IMG/VR virus record: IMGVR_UViG_3300021964_000292
Coordinates: 1 to 31,854 of that record
Reading direction: 5' to 3' (one strand)
DNA length: 31,854 bases
Source of the DNA: a virus
Shown here: positions 20,920 to 28,904 of the stretch, one piece after another
Position numbering within the stretch: the stretch's first letter is position 1
How the letters are laid out: the number at the start of each line of letters is the position of its first letter
Notes under the pieces: generated by a model
Told to the model about the DNA's origin: nothing
What the model saw: only the letters and a program-made list of their open reading frames with translations
Databases searched by the model: none
Program-made: the position numbers and the translations under genes

Positions 20920-22806
20920 TCATTCCTCTATCAACTGCGTTTCGTCTAAAATAGTACCAGAATCCGATTTATTATCTTTATTATTTAATGATTCATGAAG
21001 CATATCAGGTGTCTTAAATGCTGATTTTAATGAGCCTAATAATGCTTCTACATTTTTACTTTCTATACTTAATGGAGATGAGTTGCGATAATTATGTTGC
21101 AAAGGTGACTTGTCCGTATTAAATGACGTATCTAATGACTTAATCCCGATTGGATCTCTGCCATGCGGAGAATCATGTGAACCCCATGTGCCTGGCTCTT
21201 TTGGTCTACCGGGGCCTGCGACATGTTTTTGTTCCTGGCCGGGCAATAATTCCCCATTTCTATTAGAAACGTGCATTGATGCTATATCATGCGGCGTACC
21301 AAAACTCATATTAGTCTTCTTTGGATCATTACCTTCTGATTTTATTTGCTCTTTTCTAAAATCTGATTTTAAATCTTCTATAACTTGATCTTGTTCCGAG
21401 CGCCATTCATCTTGGCTTAATCCAAATATATTTTCATAAATCCAACGTTCAGAAAATAATGTAGATTCTTTTAACGATGTTGCCAGGGTTATTTTTTCAT
21501 TTAATGTTTCTATTTTTTGCTTTTCATAGATTAATGAAGGATTTGTTAATGATATAGTAAAATCGACTAAGTCTTCATCCTTAAATCCTTGAGAAAACAA
21601 ATGTACAATTGCAATTTTTGTTAATTCAGAAACAAATATTTTTTGTAGCCGTTCAATTGTTCTAGCAAATCTTACATCTTCTGCGGCTAATGTTGCCTTT
21701 CCTTCAACGCCTTCGTCATAACCTAAGAATGCTTTTGGTATCTTAAGCGCGGCATGCATTTTATTGCGTAGGTAGTCAATATCTTCAATTTGTCCATCAT
21801 TAGATAAGCCCGGTAGAGATTCTACAGCTGTTCCAGATTCACCTCCTCGAACTGGCAAGAAGTAATCTTCCATCATATTTTCCATATTGAACTTGAGATT
21901 ATACTCTCCCGTTCGTTCATCTATATATGGAATTTTTTTCATATTACCGATGATGTTCTTCATATGAGCATCAACTTCAGCCGGCGGAATGTTTCCTACA
22001 TCTACTTTAAATATTCTGCGTTCTGGTGCGCGCATTATTCTATGAATTAACATCGCATCTTCCATCAACATAAGTTGTTTGAAAACTTTACGTGCTGGTT
22101 CGATCATAGATTTGCCGTACGGTAAAAAGTTTGTATCTGATAATAATCTAAAATGAGCTATTTCAAAATTTTGGAACTCTCTTTGATTTTGATTAGATCG
22201 GGCAGATGCATATGCTGTATGAGTACCTTCCCATACAAATTTGTATGCATACGGATTTGCTGGATCAAATCCTTCTTCTCGGCGTACTTCATAGCCACTT
22301 AACGGTGTTACATTAACAATACCAATTTCATCTTCAATATCTAAATGTAAAAAAAAGTCACCATATTTACATGCATTACGAATCCATGGCCAGAGATTAT
22401 AATCAACATTAAGTACGTCATAAAATAAATTATGTAATACTTTTTTAATTTCATCGTTCTGCGAATTGATAGTTAGAGTGTCACCGTCAGCATCTTTAAC
22501 TGTACATTCATCTGAATAAACATCTAATGCCGATGCAATAATCGGATCCATGTCCATTGCTTCATAATCAGAATACAGTTCTAATTTAGATGTAAAGAAT
22601 GTGTAATTTTGATTATATGTTGCAAATCCAGATTGAGCTTTATGCATTCCAGAAAAACGATCTATATATCTGTTATTCGAAAGCGACCCCATCGATTGCA
22701 ATCGATTTGTATCAACTACCTTAAGCCTATTTTTTGCTATACGACGTACAACTACATTCGTCGAAAATAGTCTAGATAGTCTTGATCTTAATGATGTATC
22801 TGCCAT
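20920..22806 (-). CDS. 20: Portal protein (T4 gp20-like)
   Basis: It encodes 628 residues (T4 gp20 has 524, so about 100 longer, mostly at the C-terminus). T4-portal signatures include FFTSKLELYSDYEAMDMDPI, ASALDVYSDECT, NVTPLSGYEVRREEGFD and MIEPARKVFKQLMLMEDAML, followed by VYRIMRAPERR-like HRIMRAPERRIF and IEDIDYLRNKMHAALKIPKA. It forms the dodecameric ring at the head vertex for DNA entry and the docking site of the terminase encoded immediately upstream. The extended C-terminus (after about residue 500) is hydrophilic, with GPGRPKEPGTWGSHDSPHG. GTTATAAATATC on the plus strand marks the box in front of it. Identification is firm. Confidence 0.94.
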   Translation of the reverse strand: MADTSLRSRLSRLFSTNVVVRRIAKNRLKVVDTNRLQSMGSLSNNRYIDRFSGMHKAQSGFATYNQNYTFFTSKLELYSDYEAMDMDPIIASALDVYSDECTVKDADGDTLTINSQNDEIKKVLHNLFYDVLNVDYNLWPWIRNACKYGDFFLHLDIEDEIGIVNVTPLSGYEVRREEGFDPANPYAYKFVWEGTHTAYASARSNQNQREFQNFEIAHFRLLSDTNFLPYGKSMIEPARKVFKQLMLMEDAMLIHRIMRAPERRIFKVDVGNIPPAEVDAHMKNIIGNMKKIPYIDERTGEYNLKFNMENMMEDYFLPVRGGESGTAVESLPGLSNDGQIEDIDYLRNKMHAALKIPKAFLGYDEGVEGKATLAAEDVRFARTIERLQKIFVSELTKIAIVHLFSQGFKDEDLVDFTISLTNPSLIYEKQKIETLNEKITLATSLKESTLFSERWIYENIFGLSQDEWRSEQDQVIEDLKSDFRKEQIKSEGNDPKKTNMSFGTPHDIASMHVSNRNGELLPGQEQKHVAGPGRPKEPGTWGSHDSPHGRDPIGIKSLDTSFNTDKSPLQHNYRNSSPLSIESKNVEALLGSLKSAFKTPDMLHESLNNKDNKSDSGTILDETQLIEE

Positions 22807-22822
22807 AATCAGTTTCTTTTGT

Positions 22823-22832
22823 TATAAATATC
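22823..22832 (-). promoter_or_regulatory. ATATTTATA box upstream of the portal gene
   Basis: The minus strand reads GATATTTATA, 16 bases before the portal ATG, overlapping the last codons of the terminase gene. Confidence 0.5.
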
Positions 22833-24408
22833 ATATTAGCCAGGTTAGATCATCTTTTCCATAGCCATTACGCCATTCCCATGCACCATTAGAATTTTTA
22901 TTAGTATATACACTAGTATCATGTTGTACTTTACCAAAGTATCCTAAAGATTTTTTAGATAATTCTAAACCTTGCTGCCGTAGCCGAAGTGCAGTATCTC
23001 GTATCCATAATGCAATACCAAATGCCATTACCAGGTCATCATTATAACCAGATTGTGCTTCAGCCTTACTACCATTCCATATAAATACAAATAATTCATC
23101 TATAAGTCGTTTACTGTGAACGATTGGCGACTTTTCTCTAAAATAAGTTTCTAGTTTTGAAATAACCAATGGCCTGGTTTTTGATGTAGTAGAAAATCCC
23201 GGAACTTTTTGTGCTTTGTTTTTTAGATCGTAACCTTTTGATAAGTGTATATCTTCATCTACATATGCATCTTGCCGATATGAGTAATATAAATTATTAT
23301 AGTTTTTATCTATTACAACTTGAATAGCCGCCCATCCTATATTTGCATTTTCAATAACTAATAATGCATTGTTCCATTCTGTTGCAACAGATACCAGCAT
23401 ATTACCATATTCTGTAGTACCTATCTTCCCTTTGTATTCAGCAACTTGAACCATGTTTTCAATTTCAATAACATGGAATGCAGAGTAGTCGCCTCCATCG
23501 CCGCGTGCAACGTCTGCTACAACAACATAGTCTTTTCCGTAATCTGGATATTCCCACATCCAGTAGTTTGAATCAAATCCGCGGCGCTCAATTGGATCTT
23601 TAACGTATGTTTGTTCATACCATTGTAATATAGGACCGTCGACTACCGTATGACCGGATGTTATAAAATCGCAGTCACATTCTTGTGCAGCCATCTTTTC
23701 GCCTAATAGTCCGGTTTGTTCATCACGCCATGATTGGTCACGTTCGGGATGTACTGTCCAGTGCAATTCAGTTGGCACGAATTGGCCTCCGGCTTCTGCA
23801 TCAACCCATGTTTTATGAAACCAGTTACCGGTGCCGTTAGGCGTTGAAAGTGCAACACAACCTCCACCAGTAGCCAATGTTTGTTGAGCAGACGCCCATA
23901 TCTCTTCAATATTTTTAATAAATGCAGCCTCATCAATAACTAATAATGACAATGCCTCAGAACGGCCGGCGGTTCCTGCACTCGATACAGCTTTTACCTG
24001 CGACCCATTCTTAAATCGCAATGAAAGTTTGTTATCTTCAATAGTACGGCCTTTTAGCCATGATGGTAAATTTTCATGCATGACTCTGATTTTGGTGACC
24101 AAGTTTTTAGCTACTTCTTGTGTTGTGGCGATGACAAGAACATTGTAGTCATCTTTAAATAACATGTTCCATAATACAAACCCGGCCGAAAGTGTTGAAA
24201 TACCTAACTGTCTAGATTTAAGGATTACGTTATAACGATTATGCTGTAATGTTGTTAACGTAGCAGCCTGAAAAGGATATAAATTAAAATACATCTTACC
24301 TTTAGTAGGATGTTGAATAATACAATATTTGCGCATAAAGTGCACAGGATCTTGTGCACATCTTTTATATTCTTCGCGAATTACTTCTTTGATATTACGT
24401 TGCGCCAT
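22831..24408 (-). CDS. 17: Terminase large subunit (T4 gp17-like)
   Basis: It encodes 525 residues. The ATPase half has the adenine-binding region NLYPFQ (42-47), a Walker A-like SRQLGIST (65-72), Walker B LLVIDEAAF (155-163) and the coupling motif STPNGTG. The nuclease half has VADVARGDGGDYSAF with Asp299, VIENANIG with Glu353 and YNDDLVMAF with Asp457/458. It pumps DNA into the prohead through the portal and cuts the concatemer. The usual Walker A Lys (SRQLGKT in T4) is replaced here by Ile-Ser, a variant that leaves the arginine of SRQ. A degenerate box (TATATTTAG) lies 6 bases before the ATG. No inteins or frameshifts are seen. Confidence 0.95.
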   Translation of the reverse strand: MAQRNIKEVIREEYKRCAQDPVHFMRKYCIIQHPTKGKMYFNLYPFQAATLTTLQHNRYNVILKSRQLGISTLSAGFVLWNMLFKDDYNVLVIATTQEVAKNLVTKIRVMHENLPSWLKGRTIEDNKLSLRFKNGSQVKAVSSAGTAGRSEALSLLVIDEAAFIKNIEEIWASAQQTLATGGGCVALSTPNGTGNWFHKTWVDAEAGGQFVPTELHWTVHPERDQSWRDEQTGLLGEKMAAQECDCDFITSGHTVVDGPILQWYEQTYVKDPIERRGFDSNYWMWEYPDYGKDYVVVADVARGDGGDYSAFHVIEIENMVQVAEYKGKIGTTEYGNMLVSVATEWNNALLVIENANIGWAAIQVVIDKNYNNLYYSYRQDAYVDEDIHLSKGYDLKNKAQKVPGFSTTSKTRPLVISKLETYFREKSPIVHSKRLIDELFVFIWNGSKAEAQSGYNDDLVMAFGIALWIRDTALRLRQQGLELSKKSLGYFGKVQHDTSVYTNKNSNGAWEWRNGYGKDDLTWLI

Positions 24409-24414
24409 TATAAC

Positions 24415-24423
24415 CTAAATATA
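24415..24423 (-). promoter_or_regulatory. Degenerate ATATTTAG box before the terminase gene
   Basis: The minus strand reads TATATTTAG only 6 bases before the ATG at 24408. One core base differs from the other copies, and it is too close to leave a normal leader. Confidence 0.25.
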
Positions 24424-24447
24424 AGAAATTTTTGCCAGAACGGCAAA

Positions 24448-25092
24448 TTATGCAAATGCTTTAATTGCCTTAACAATAATTGGATTCTTAAGATTAGCCA
24501 TTACTTCATCAGACTTAGCTAATACTTTAAGACCTTTTACTCCGCCGCTGAACCATTCCGCATCTTTAAGAGACTGAATTGCCTCTGTTCCATATCCTAC
24601 TGCCAATGATGCGACTAATATAGCATACATTATATTGACAACCGATTTTCTCGTTTGCGCATCTTTAACAAACAATTTTAATACTACATCCAACGGCTTT
24701 TTAAATCCAGCTTCGACCTCATGTACATAATGCAAAATCTTTTCAGCAAAATCTTCACCTTTTTGCCAATTTAATTTTTTTGAAAGAAACTTTACGCCTT
24801 TTGTAATTAATCCTATGATAGCATTAACTGTCATAATCTTTAATAAGATTGCTGTAATCGTCTCTATAACAATTTCATTAAGCTGATTCTTATCAGCTCC
24901 TTCATCAATTGCCCGTTGGTATTTTTCTTCCAATTCAGATACGTCGATATCAGCTTTCTTAATTGCTGCGGCTAATTCAGTTCCTACTTTAGACAATTCC
25001 TTTTCTAAGTCTTGGCCTTCGTCTGCTTCTGAAAGTACTTCATTAACTAGACGTTTTATTTCAGCTCTTAATATTTGTTCTTTATTGTTCAT
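24448..25092 (-). CDS. Hypothetical helical protein with hydrophobic segments, upstream of terminase
   Basis: The ATG at 25092 has TTGGAACAATCG before it and overlaps the previous gene by 11 bases; an in-frame ATG at 25119 (38-base overlap, no ribosome site) would add nine residues. The product of about 214 residues opens with a charged helix (KEQILRAEIKRLVNEVLSEA) containing LSE|A, a good match to a T4-type prohead-protease site. An acidic coiled coil and hydrophobic stretches (IVIETITAILLKIMTVNAII, IMYAILVASLAVGYG) follow. It may be an internal head protein with a removable leader, or a membrane-interacting protein delivered with DNA. The family is unknown. Confidence 0.65.
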   Translation of the reverse strand: MNNKEQILRAEIKRLVNEVLSEADEGQDLEKELSKVGTELAAAIKKADIDVSELEEKYQRAIDEGADKNQLNEIVIETITAILLKIMTVNAIIGLITKGVKFLSKKLNWQKGEDFAEKILHYVHEVEAGFKKPLDVVLKLFVKDAQTRKSVVNIMYAILVASLAVGYGTEAIQSLKDAEWFSGGVKGLKVLAKSDEVMANLKNPIIVKAIKAFA

Positions 25093-25696
25093 CGATTGTT
25101 CCAAATTGTTTACGGACATTTGATTTTAATTCTTTATAATCATTTTCAATTTTTTCTATAACCGATGAAATATCAACTTGACCATTTTCTCCGTCCGCAT
25201 TTTGCCAATATGTCTCTTTTATTTGTGTTTTTATTAATTCAACTTCAGCATCAGTATCTTTAAACCATGACTCTGCATTTTCGGACATTATACGTTGTTC
25301 ATATTCTTGCCATGCATTATAACCTTGGTTACGAATTTCTTGTTCTTCTTTTATAACACAACCAAAACATTTTTTTCGTTTAAACCAAAACTTAAAGTTT
25401 AATCGCTTTTCTTCGTTACGCATTTTAGTCCCACATGACGGACACTGTTCCGGTACTTTAAGTAAATCTTTAATTTTTGACTTAACACTATTTTTAGGCT
25501 TTCTAGTACGAAATCCTTTGTTTTGTGTAACTATATATACCGTACCATTTGGCATTACTTCTTCCCAAACGTCGCCGACTTCGCGCCGTTCATGTTTAGA
25601 ATCTTTATTGAATCCTACTGTTGTACGAGTCTGAGATTTATGTGTGCCATCTAGCAGCTGCTGTACAGCTTTAATATTTTGTAACTTATTGCTCAT
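25082..25696 (-). CDS. Zinc-ribbon-like protein upstream of terminase (204 aa)
   Basis: It encodes 204 residues. Two Cys pairs, CPSCGTK (near residue 89) and CFGC (near 112), frame a basic stretch (LNFKFWFKRKK) and form a probable four-Cys zinc ribbon. The N-terminus (KLQNIKAVQQLLDGTHKSQT) and the segment VWEEVMPNGTVYIVTQNKGFR look like a conserved phage domain that I cannot name. The C-terminal 70 residues are an acidic coiled coil (IEKIENDYKELKSNVRKQFG). Its place two genes before gp17, together with a nucleic-acid-binding look, makes it one candidate for the small terminase role, but this is weak. It overlaps the next gene. Confidence 0.7.
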   Translation of the reverse strand: MSNKLQNIKAVQQLLDGTHKSQTRTTVGFNKDSKHERREVGDVWEEVMPNGTVYIVTQNKGFRTRKPKNSVKSKIKDLLKVPEQCPSCGTKMRNEEKRLNFKFWFKRKKCFGCVIKEEQEIRNQGYNAWQEYEQRIMSENAESWFKDTDAEVELIKTQIKETYWQNADGENGQVDISSVIEKIENDYKELKSNVRKQFGTIDEQ

Positions 25697-25698
25697 GA

Positions 25699-26202
25699 TT
25701 AAAGAAATTGACGAATTTTCATTTTTAAACGACGCTTGCCGGCATCATCTAAAGGCAACTTACTGAGGAAGTCAATTGCAAAATCTACTTGTTGTGCTGT
25801 TGGCTTTGCTTCAACTGCCTTCATTAACATTTTAAATGCTTGAGTTTTTTCAAGTTTTTCGCCACGTGATGCTAATGCGCCACTTAAGTTTGATCCTTCA
25901 GCTTCGTTCACTGACTCACCGACTCCTAAATTACGCTGTACTCTTGATTTGATTGATGCAAAATCTTGTTGAGAAATGCCAAACTTTTGAATTAATGCAA
26001 CTACTAAATCAACTTTTTGGACTCGAGGCAATCTAGTTAATCTGTTAGTGTCAATAGTTGCTAAAATTCTATCTAACATTTGTCTACGACTTCCAAGCTT
26101 TGCACGAACAGATCCGCCTACTTGTTTTAAAAATGAATCATTTTCTTTTAATGATTCTTTTATCTGTCTACGGATCATTGACCTTAATTCAGATTCTTTC
26201 AT
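25699..26202 (-). CDS. Hypothetical helical protein with basic leader (167 aa)
   Basis: It encodes 167 residues, unrecognised and helical. The leader MKESELRSMIRRQIKESLKEND is a basic amphipathic helix ending in IKE16|S and LKE20|N (leader described here up to residue 20). The body has repeated basic helices (VGGSVRAKLGSRRQMLDRIL, RLPRVQKVDLVVALIQKFG) and ends PLDDAGKRRLKMKIRQFL. AATAGGAATAAACT precedes the ATG, with a box upstream. The leader resembles that of the 24448-25092 protein, suggesting a common targeting signal. It may be a DNA-associated internal protein; only position and charge support this. Confidence 0.65.
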   Translation of the reverse strand: MKESELRSMIRRQIKESLKENDSFLKQVGGSVRAKLGSRRQMLDRILATIDTNRLTRLPRVQKVDLVVALIQKFGISQQDFASIKSRVQRNLGVGESVNEAEGSNLSGALASRGEKLEKTQAFKMLMKAVEAKPTAQQVDFAIDFLSKLPLDDAGKRRLKMKIRQFL

Positions 26203-26222
26203 AGTTTATTCCTATTCTTTTA

Positions 26223-26232
26223 AATAAATATG
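26223..26232 (-). promoter_or_regulatory. ATATTTATT box upstream of the 167-aa gene
   Basis: The minus strand reads CATATTTATT, 20 bases before the ATG at 26202, in the gap after the 773-aa gene. Confidence 0.5.
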
Positions 26233-26235
26233 TAG

Positions 26236-28557
26236 TTAACGACTATACCTAGATAATCCTAACAATTGATTAACAGGTGCAAAAAGACCGGTAAGTTTAT
26301 ACAAATTACCTTTATACATAAACACTAAACCTTCGGATGGAACAATCTTATCAAATCCACCTATAGATTCAATTCTTTTAAGTTCATATTTGACCTTATC
26401 AAGTGAGCCGATATCCTTTGCCTTCTGTAACTCTTTGATTGTTTGGGCGATATCTCTTTTTAGTTCTTGTGCACTTTCATTTGGCGAGGCAGCTAAAAAT
26501 TCTTTTACGTTTGATAACACCTCGGCTCCTAGCTTTAGAAAAATTTCTTCGAATCGAGCTACATTTGCTTTGTTCTGCTTAGCAAAGTCTTGTTTATCGT
26601 ACGCTTTAATCTTATTAAGCATATCAACATCCGGTACTGATTTTCCATTTAACCTAAACGATTTATCATTATATGCCCATCGCTGTAACAAGCCTTCCTT
26701 TACTTCCGTAGTAGCGGACGGAAAATCTAAATCTATTTTACGTCGCCACCATTCTTCATGATATTTCATAACTTCGTCAGAGTCTTTTAATCCAAACTCT
26801 TTTTGAAGTTTATTGACACGAGCAATAAATTCAGGCTCTAATTTTTCGAAATCAATACTACGTTGAATCATTAATTTTTTTGGCGGAATAATTTTAAAAT
26901 GTTTTTGAACATCAGCATTCACATCTGCTATCAATGACTGCAATAGTGGTCCATACTCTGGATAAGTATCTGTTTTAGTTGCAGATTCTAAATCAAATTC
27001 GTTTAGTCCATGAAACTGCAGATATGCCGACGTACCGTAATTGATGACATTTTTCGTGCCTGGATATATAATTTCTAAGTTTAGAAATCTAGTTCCATTT
27101 TGGAATACTTCTTCTCGCTTATCTTGCGGTAGTGCTAATATAGCTTGTTCTAAATCGCGCATTGCATACGAAAATGCTTTCGTCAATTCACCTCTATCTG
27201 CGAACTTACGTTCAATGGCTTGCACATCTAATGGATTACGTATCGTAGCTTTATTTCTAGCAGCGCCTACTTTACCATCTTTAAATGTTACATTGAGATT
27301 TTGCCCATCTGTCTTTTCTGTCACATCGGCTTCTAAATCCAATCGTCCTTCCAACGATAAACGAATAATTTCTTTCATTTCTGCGAAAGTCAAATCTCGA
27401 TCATCAAATGGATGTGACATATGACCTGATGCGCCGCCTTCTGTTATAAGAGACTCTTTTATAATAGTCTTCCACCAGTTTGCAGTAAATAATGATTCTT
27501 TTATTGGCACTGGCGTCGTTGGTTCGTTTTTAGAGCTAGCAATTGCTTCGCCGGCTCCTAGAAAGTTTAAAAACTTATATCCTACTTGTTGTGCTACTTT
27601 ACTTATATGTTTAGACCATTCTTGGTACGCGGGATTTCCGCGCATATCTTTTATATAATTAGTACCTGCATAATTCGAACCAGCCACACCACTAGGAAAG
27701 TATGATACACCCATAGGTGGTCCATCTGGATATTCTGTTGAATGCACTTCTATAGGGCTATCTTTGATAATGTAATTAAGAACTGAAAATCCTAACTTTT
27801 CTGCCATTTGTTTGTTTTTAGCACGATAAGTAGCTTGATTACCATAAAAATATCTTGGGCCATCGTCTACCATAGATTTACCCAACGGTAGATTACTACT
27901 ATTTTCAACTATAAACCGTTCAATGTTTTCTATCGCTAGCTTCGAGAATTTTTTTTTGAGAAGATTATAAATTGTAGGATCAAAGAATCCCATGATTGAC
28001 TTAAAATCTGCAGGCGTTGCATTTGCCAATGCCTGACGTAATATTGTTCCTGACATTTCTCCATATCCAGGAACATTTAATGATACATGTGGCGCAACGT
28101 ATAAGTACCCATGTTTAGTATATGGTAATAAATTATCTTTATTATCATCATAATATTGAAAATATGATGGCTCACCGTTCTTTTTAAATCCTACTTTAAA
28201 TCTAGGATCTTCCATCATATCTTTTTTACCAACCGCAAATAAGACAGCTGTCGTTTCTGGATCATACTTGCTAGTTATTTCTGCGGACTGATATGGGTTT
28301 TTTACTTGAATGACGTTTGTAATGCCGTGTTTATTAATAACACGTTTCTTTTCATTAAAGGTCAATGGGGACTTTGGTAACGCCACTTTATCAGATGTTG
28401 CAATGTATGTGTTCGATTTACCAAATCTAGAAGCTAATTTTTTATATACTTCGGCATGATGTTTACCCATTGGCTGAAAACGGCCGGGGTATATTACAAC
28501 GACTGTCTTAATTTGACTTTCGTTAAGTAGTTGATTAGCTAACCATTCTCCTAACAT
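26236..28557 (-). CDS. Fusion: NMN-adenylyltransferase-like domain plus RNA/DNA-ligase-like nucleotidyltransferase
   Basis: It encodes 773 residues. Domain 1 (about 17-205) is a cytidylyltransferase/NMNAT fold: VVVIYPGRFQPMGKHH (19-34) and the MSGTILR (168-174) version of the SxTxxR motif. The HxGH motif is altered to GKHH. A middle region (about 220-345, YFYGNQATYRAKNKQM...) is unassigned. Domain 2 (about 385-773) is a covalent nucleotidyltransferase: motif I EKTDGQN with Lys415, ARNKATIRNP, motif III-like LNLEIIYPG with Glu495, motif IV EGLVF (742-746) and motif V-like YKLTG with Lys754. It may act in RNA or DNA end repair, ligation or NAD metabolism. ITE373|G374 at the domain junction and LNE13|S14 before domain 1 fit prohead-protease sites. 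AAAGGATTCGT precedes the ATG. Confidence 0.8.
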   Translation of the reverse strand: MLGEWLANQLLNESQIKTVVVIYPGRFQPMGKHHAEVYKKLASRFGKSNTYIATSDKVALPKSPLTFNEKKRVINKHGITNVIQVKNPYQSAEITSKYDPETTAVLFAVGKKDMMEDPRFKVGFKKNGEPSYFQYYDDNKDNLLPYTKHGYLYVAPHVSLNVPGYGEMSGTILRQALANATPADFKSIMGFFDPTIYNLLKKKFSKLAIENIERFIVENSSNLPLGKSMVDDGPRYFYGNQATYRAKNKQMAEKLGFSVLNYIIKDSPIEVHSTEYPDGPPMGVSYFPSGVAGSNYAGTNYIKDMRGNPAYQEWSKHISKVAQQVGYKFLNFLGAGEAIASSKNEPTTPVPIKESLFTANWWKTIIKESLITEGGASGHMSHPFDDRDLTFAEMKEIIRLSLEGRLDLEADVTEKTDGQNLNVTFKDGKVGAARNKATIRNPLDVQAIERKFADRGELTKAFSYAMRDLEQAILALPQDKREEVFQNGTRFLNLEIIYPGTKNVINYGTSAYLQFHGLNEFDLESATKTDTYPEYGPLLQSLIADVNADVQKHFKIIPPKKLMIQRSIDFEKLEPEFIARVNKLQKEFGLKDSDEVMKYHEEWWRRKIDLDFPSATTEVKEGLLQRWAYNDKSFRLNGKSVPDVDMLNKIKAYDKQDFAKQNKANVARFEEIFLKLGAEVLSNVKEFLAASPNESAQELKRDIAQTIKELQKAKDIGSLDKVKYELKRIESIGGFDKIVPSEGLVFMYKGNLYKLTGLFAPVNQLLGLSRYSR

Positions 28558-28570
28558 ACGAATCCTTTGT

Positions 28571-28580
28571 TATAAATATC
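28571..28580 (-). promoter_or_regulatory. ATATTTATA box upstream of the 773-aa fusion gene
   Basis: The minus strand reads GATATTTATA, 13 bases before the ATG at 28557 and directly after an 18-base palindrome. Confidence 0.55.
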
Positions 28581-28582
28581 AC

Positions 28583-28600
28583 AAAAGTTATATAACTTTT
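28583..28600 (-). other. 18-base perfect palindrome in front of the promoter box
   Basis: AAAAGTTATATAACTTTT is fully self-complementary and sits two bases upstream of the box in the 95-base gap between the CpG-poor fibre island and the 773-aa gene. It could be a hairpin ending upstream transcripts or an operator; nothing decides between these. Confidence 0.4.
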
Positions 28601-28652
28601 TAAAATTTTAAATGTTTAGATATACGTATGTAATAAAGTTAAAAGAACCAAA

Positions 28653-28904
28653 TTAACTCCAATTAATTCCATCAATAGATGCAATTTGAGCTGCAGAAAC
28701 TCCAGAAAAAGATGATATATTAGCTTTAAGTATACCATCAATAGAACTAATTGACACCCCTGATGGAGGAGGAGGTGGGGGTGATTCAACAGCTGATAGC
28801 GTTTTTACAGGGGCTGTAACGAACGGTATACTACCATATATTAACTGAGGAGTAGTAGTATATAAGTAAGGTACGGTACCATATATTAATTTTACTTTAC
28901 CCAT
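28653..28904 (-). CDS. Small fibre-associated protein with polyproline linker (83 aa)
   Basis: It encodes 83 residues in three parts. The first is an N-terminal double repeat, KLIYGTVPYLY and QLIYGSIPFVT. The second is a PPPPPP linker near residues 42-47. The third is a C-terminal SISSIDGILKANISSFSG, ending IASIDGINWS, a Ser-Ile-Asp-Gly repeat often seen at the end of phage structural proteins. It overlaps the beta-helix gene by 8 bases. It shares that gene's low CpG content and probably entered with it. It may be a tip, connector or assembly factor of the beta-helix adhesin; no family is claimed. Confidence 0.65.
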   Translation of the reverse strand: MGKVKLIYGTVPYLYTTTPQLIYGSIPFVTAPVKTLSAVESPPPPPPSGVSISSIDGILKANISSFSGVSAAQIASIDGINWS

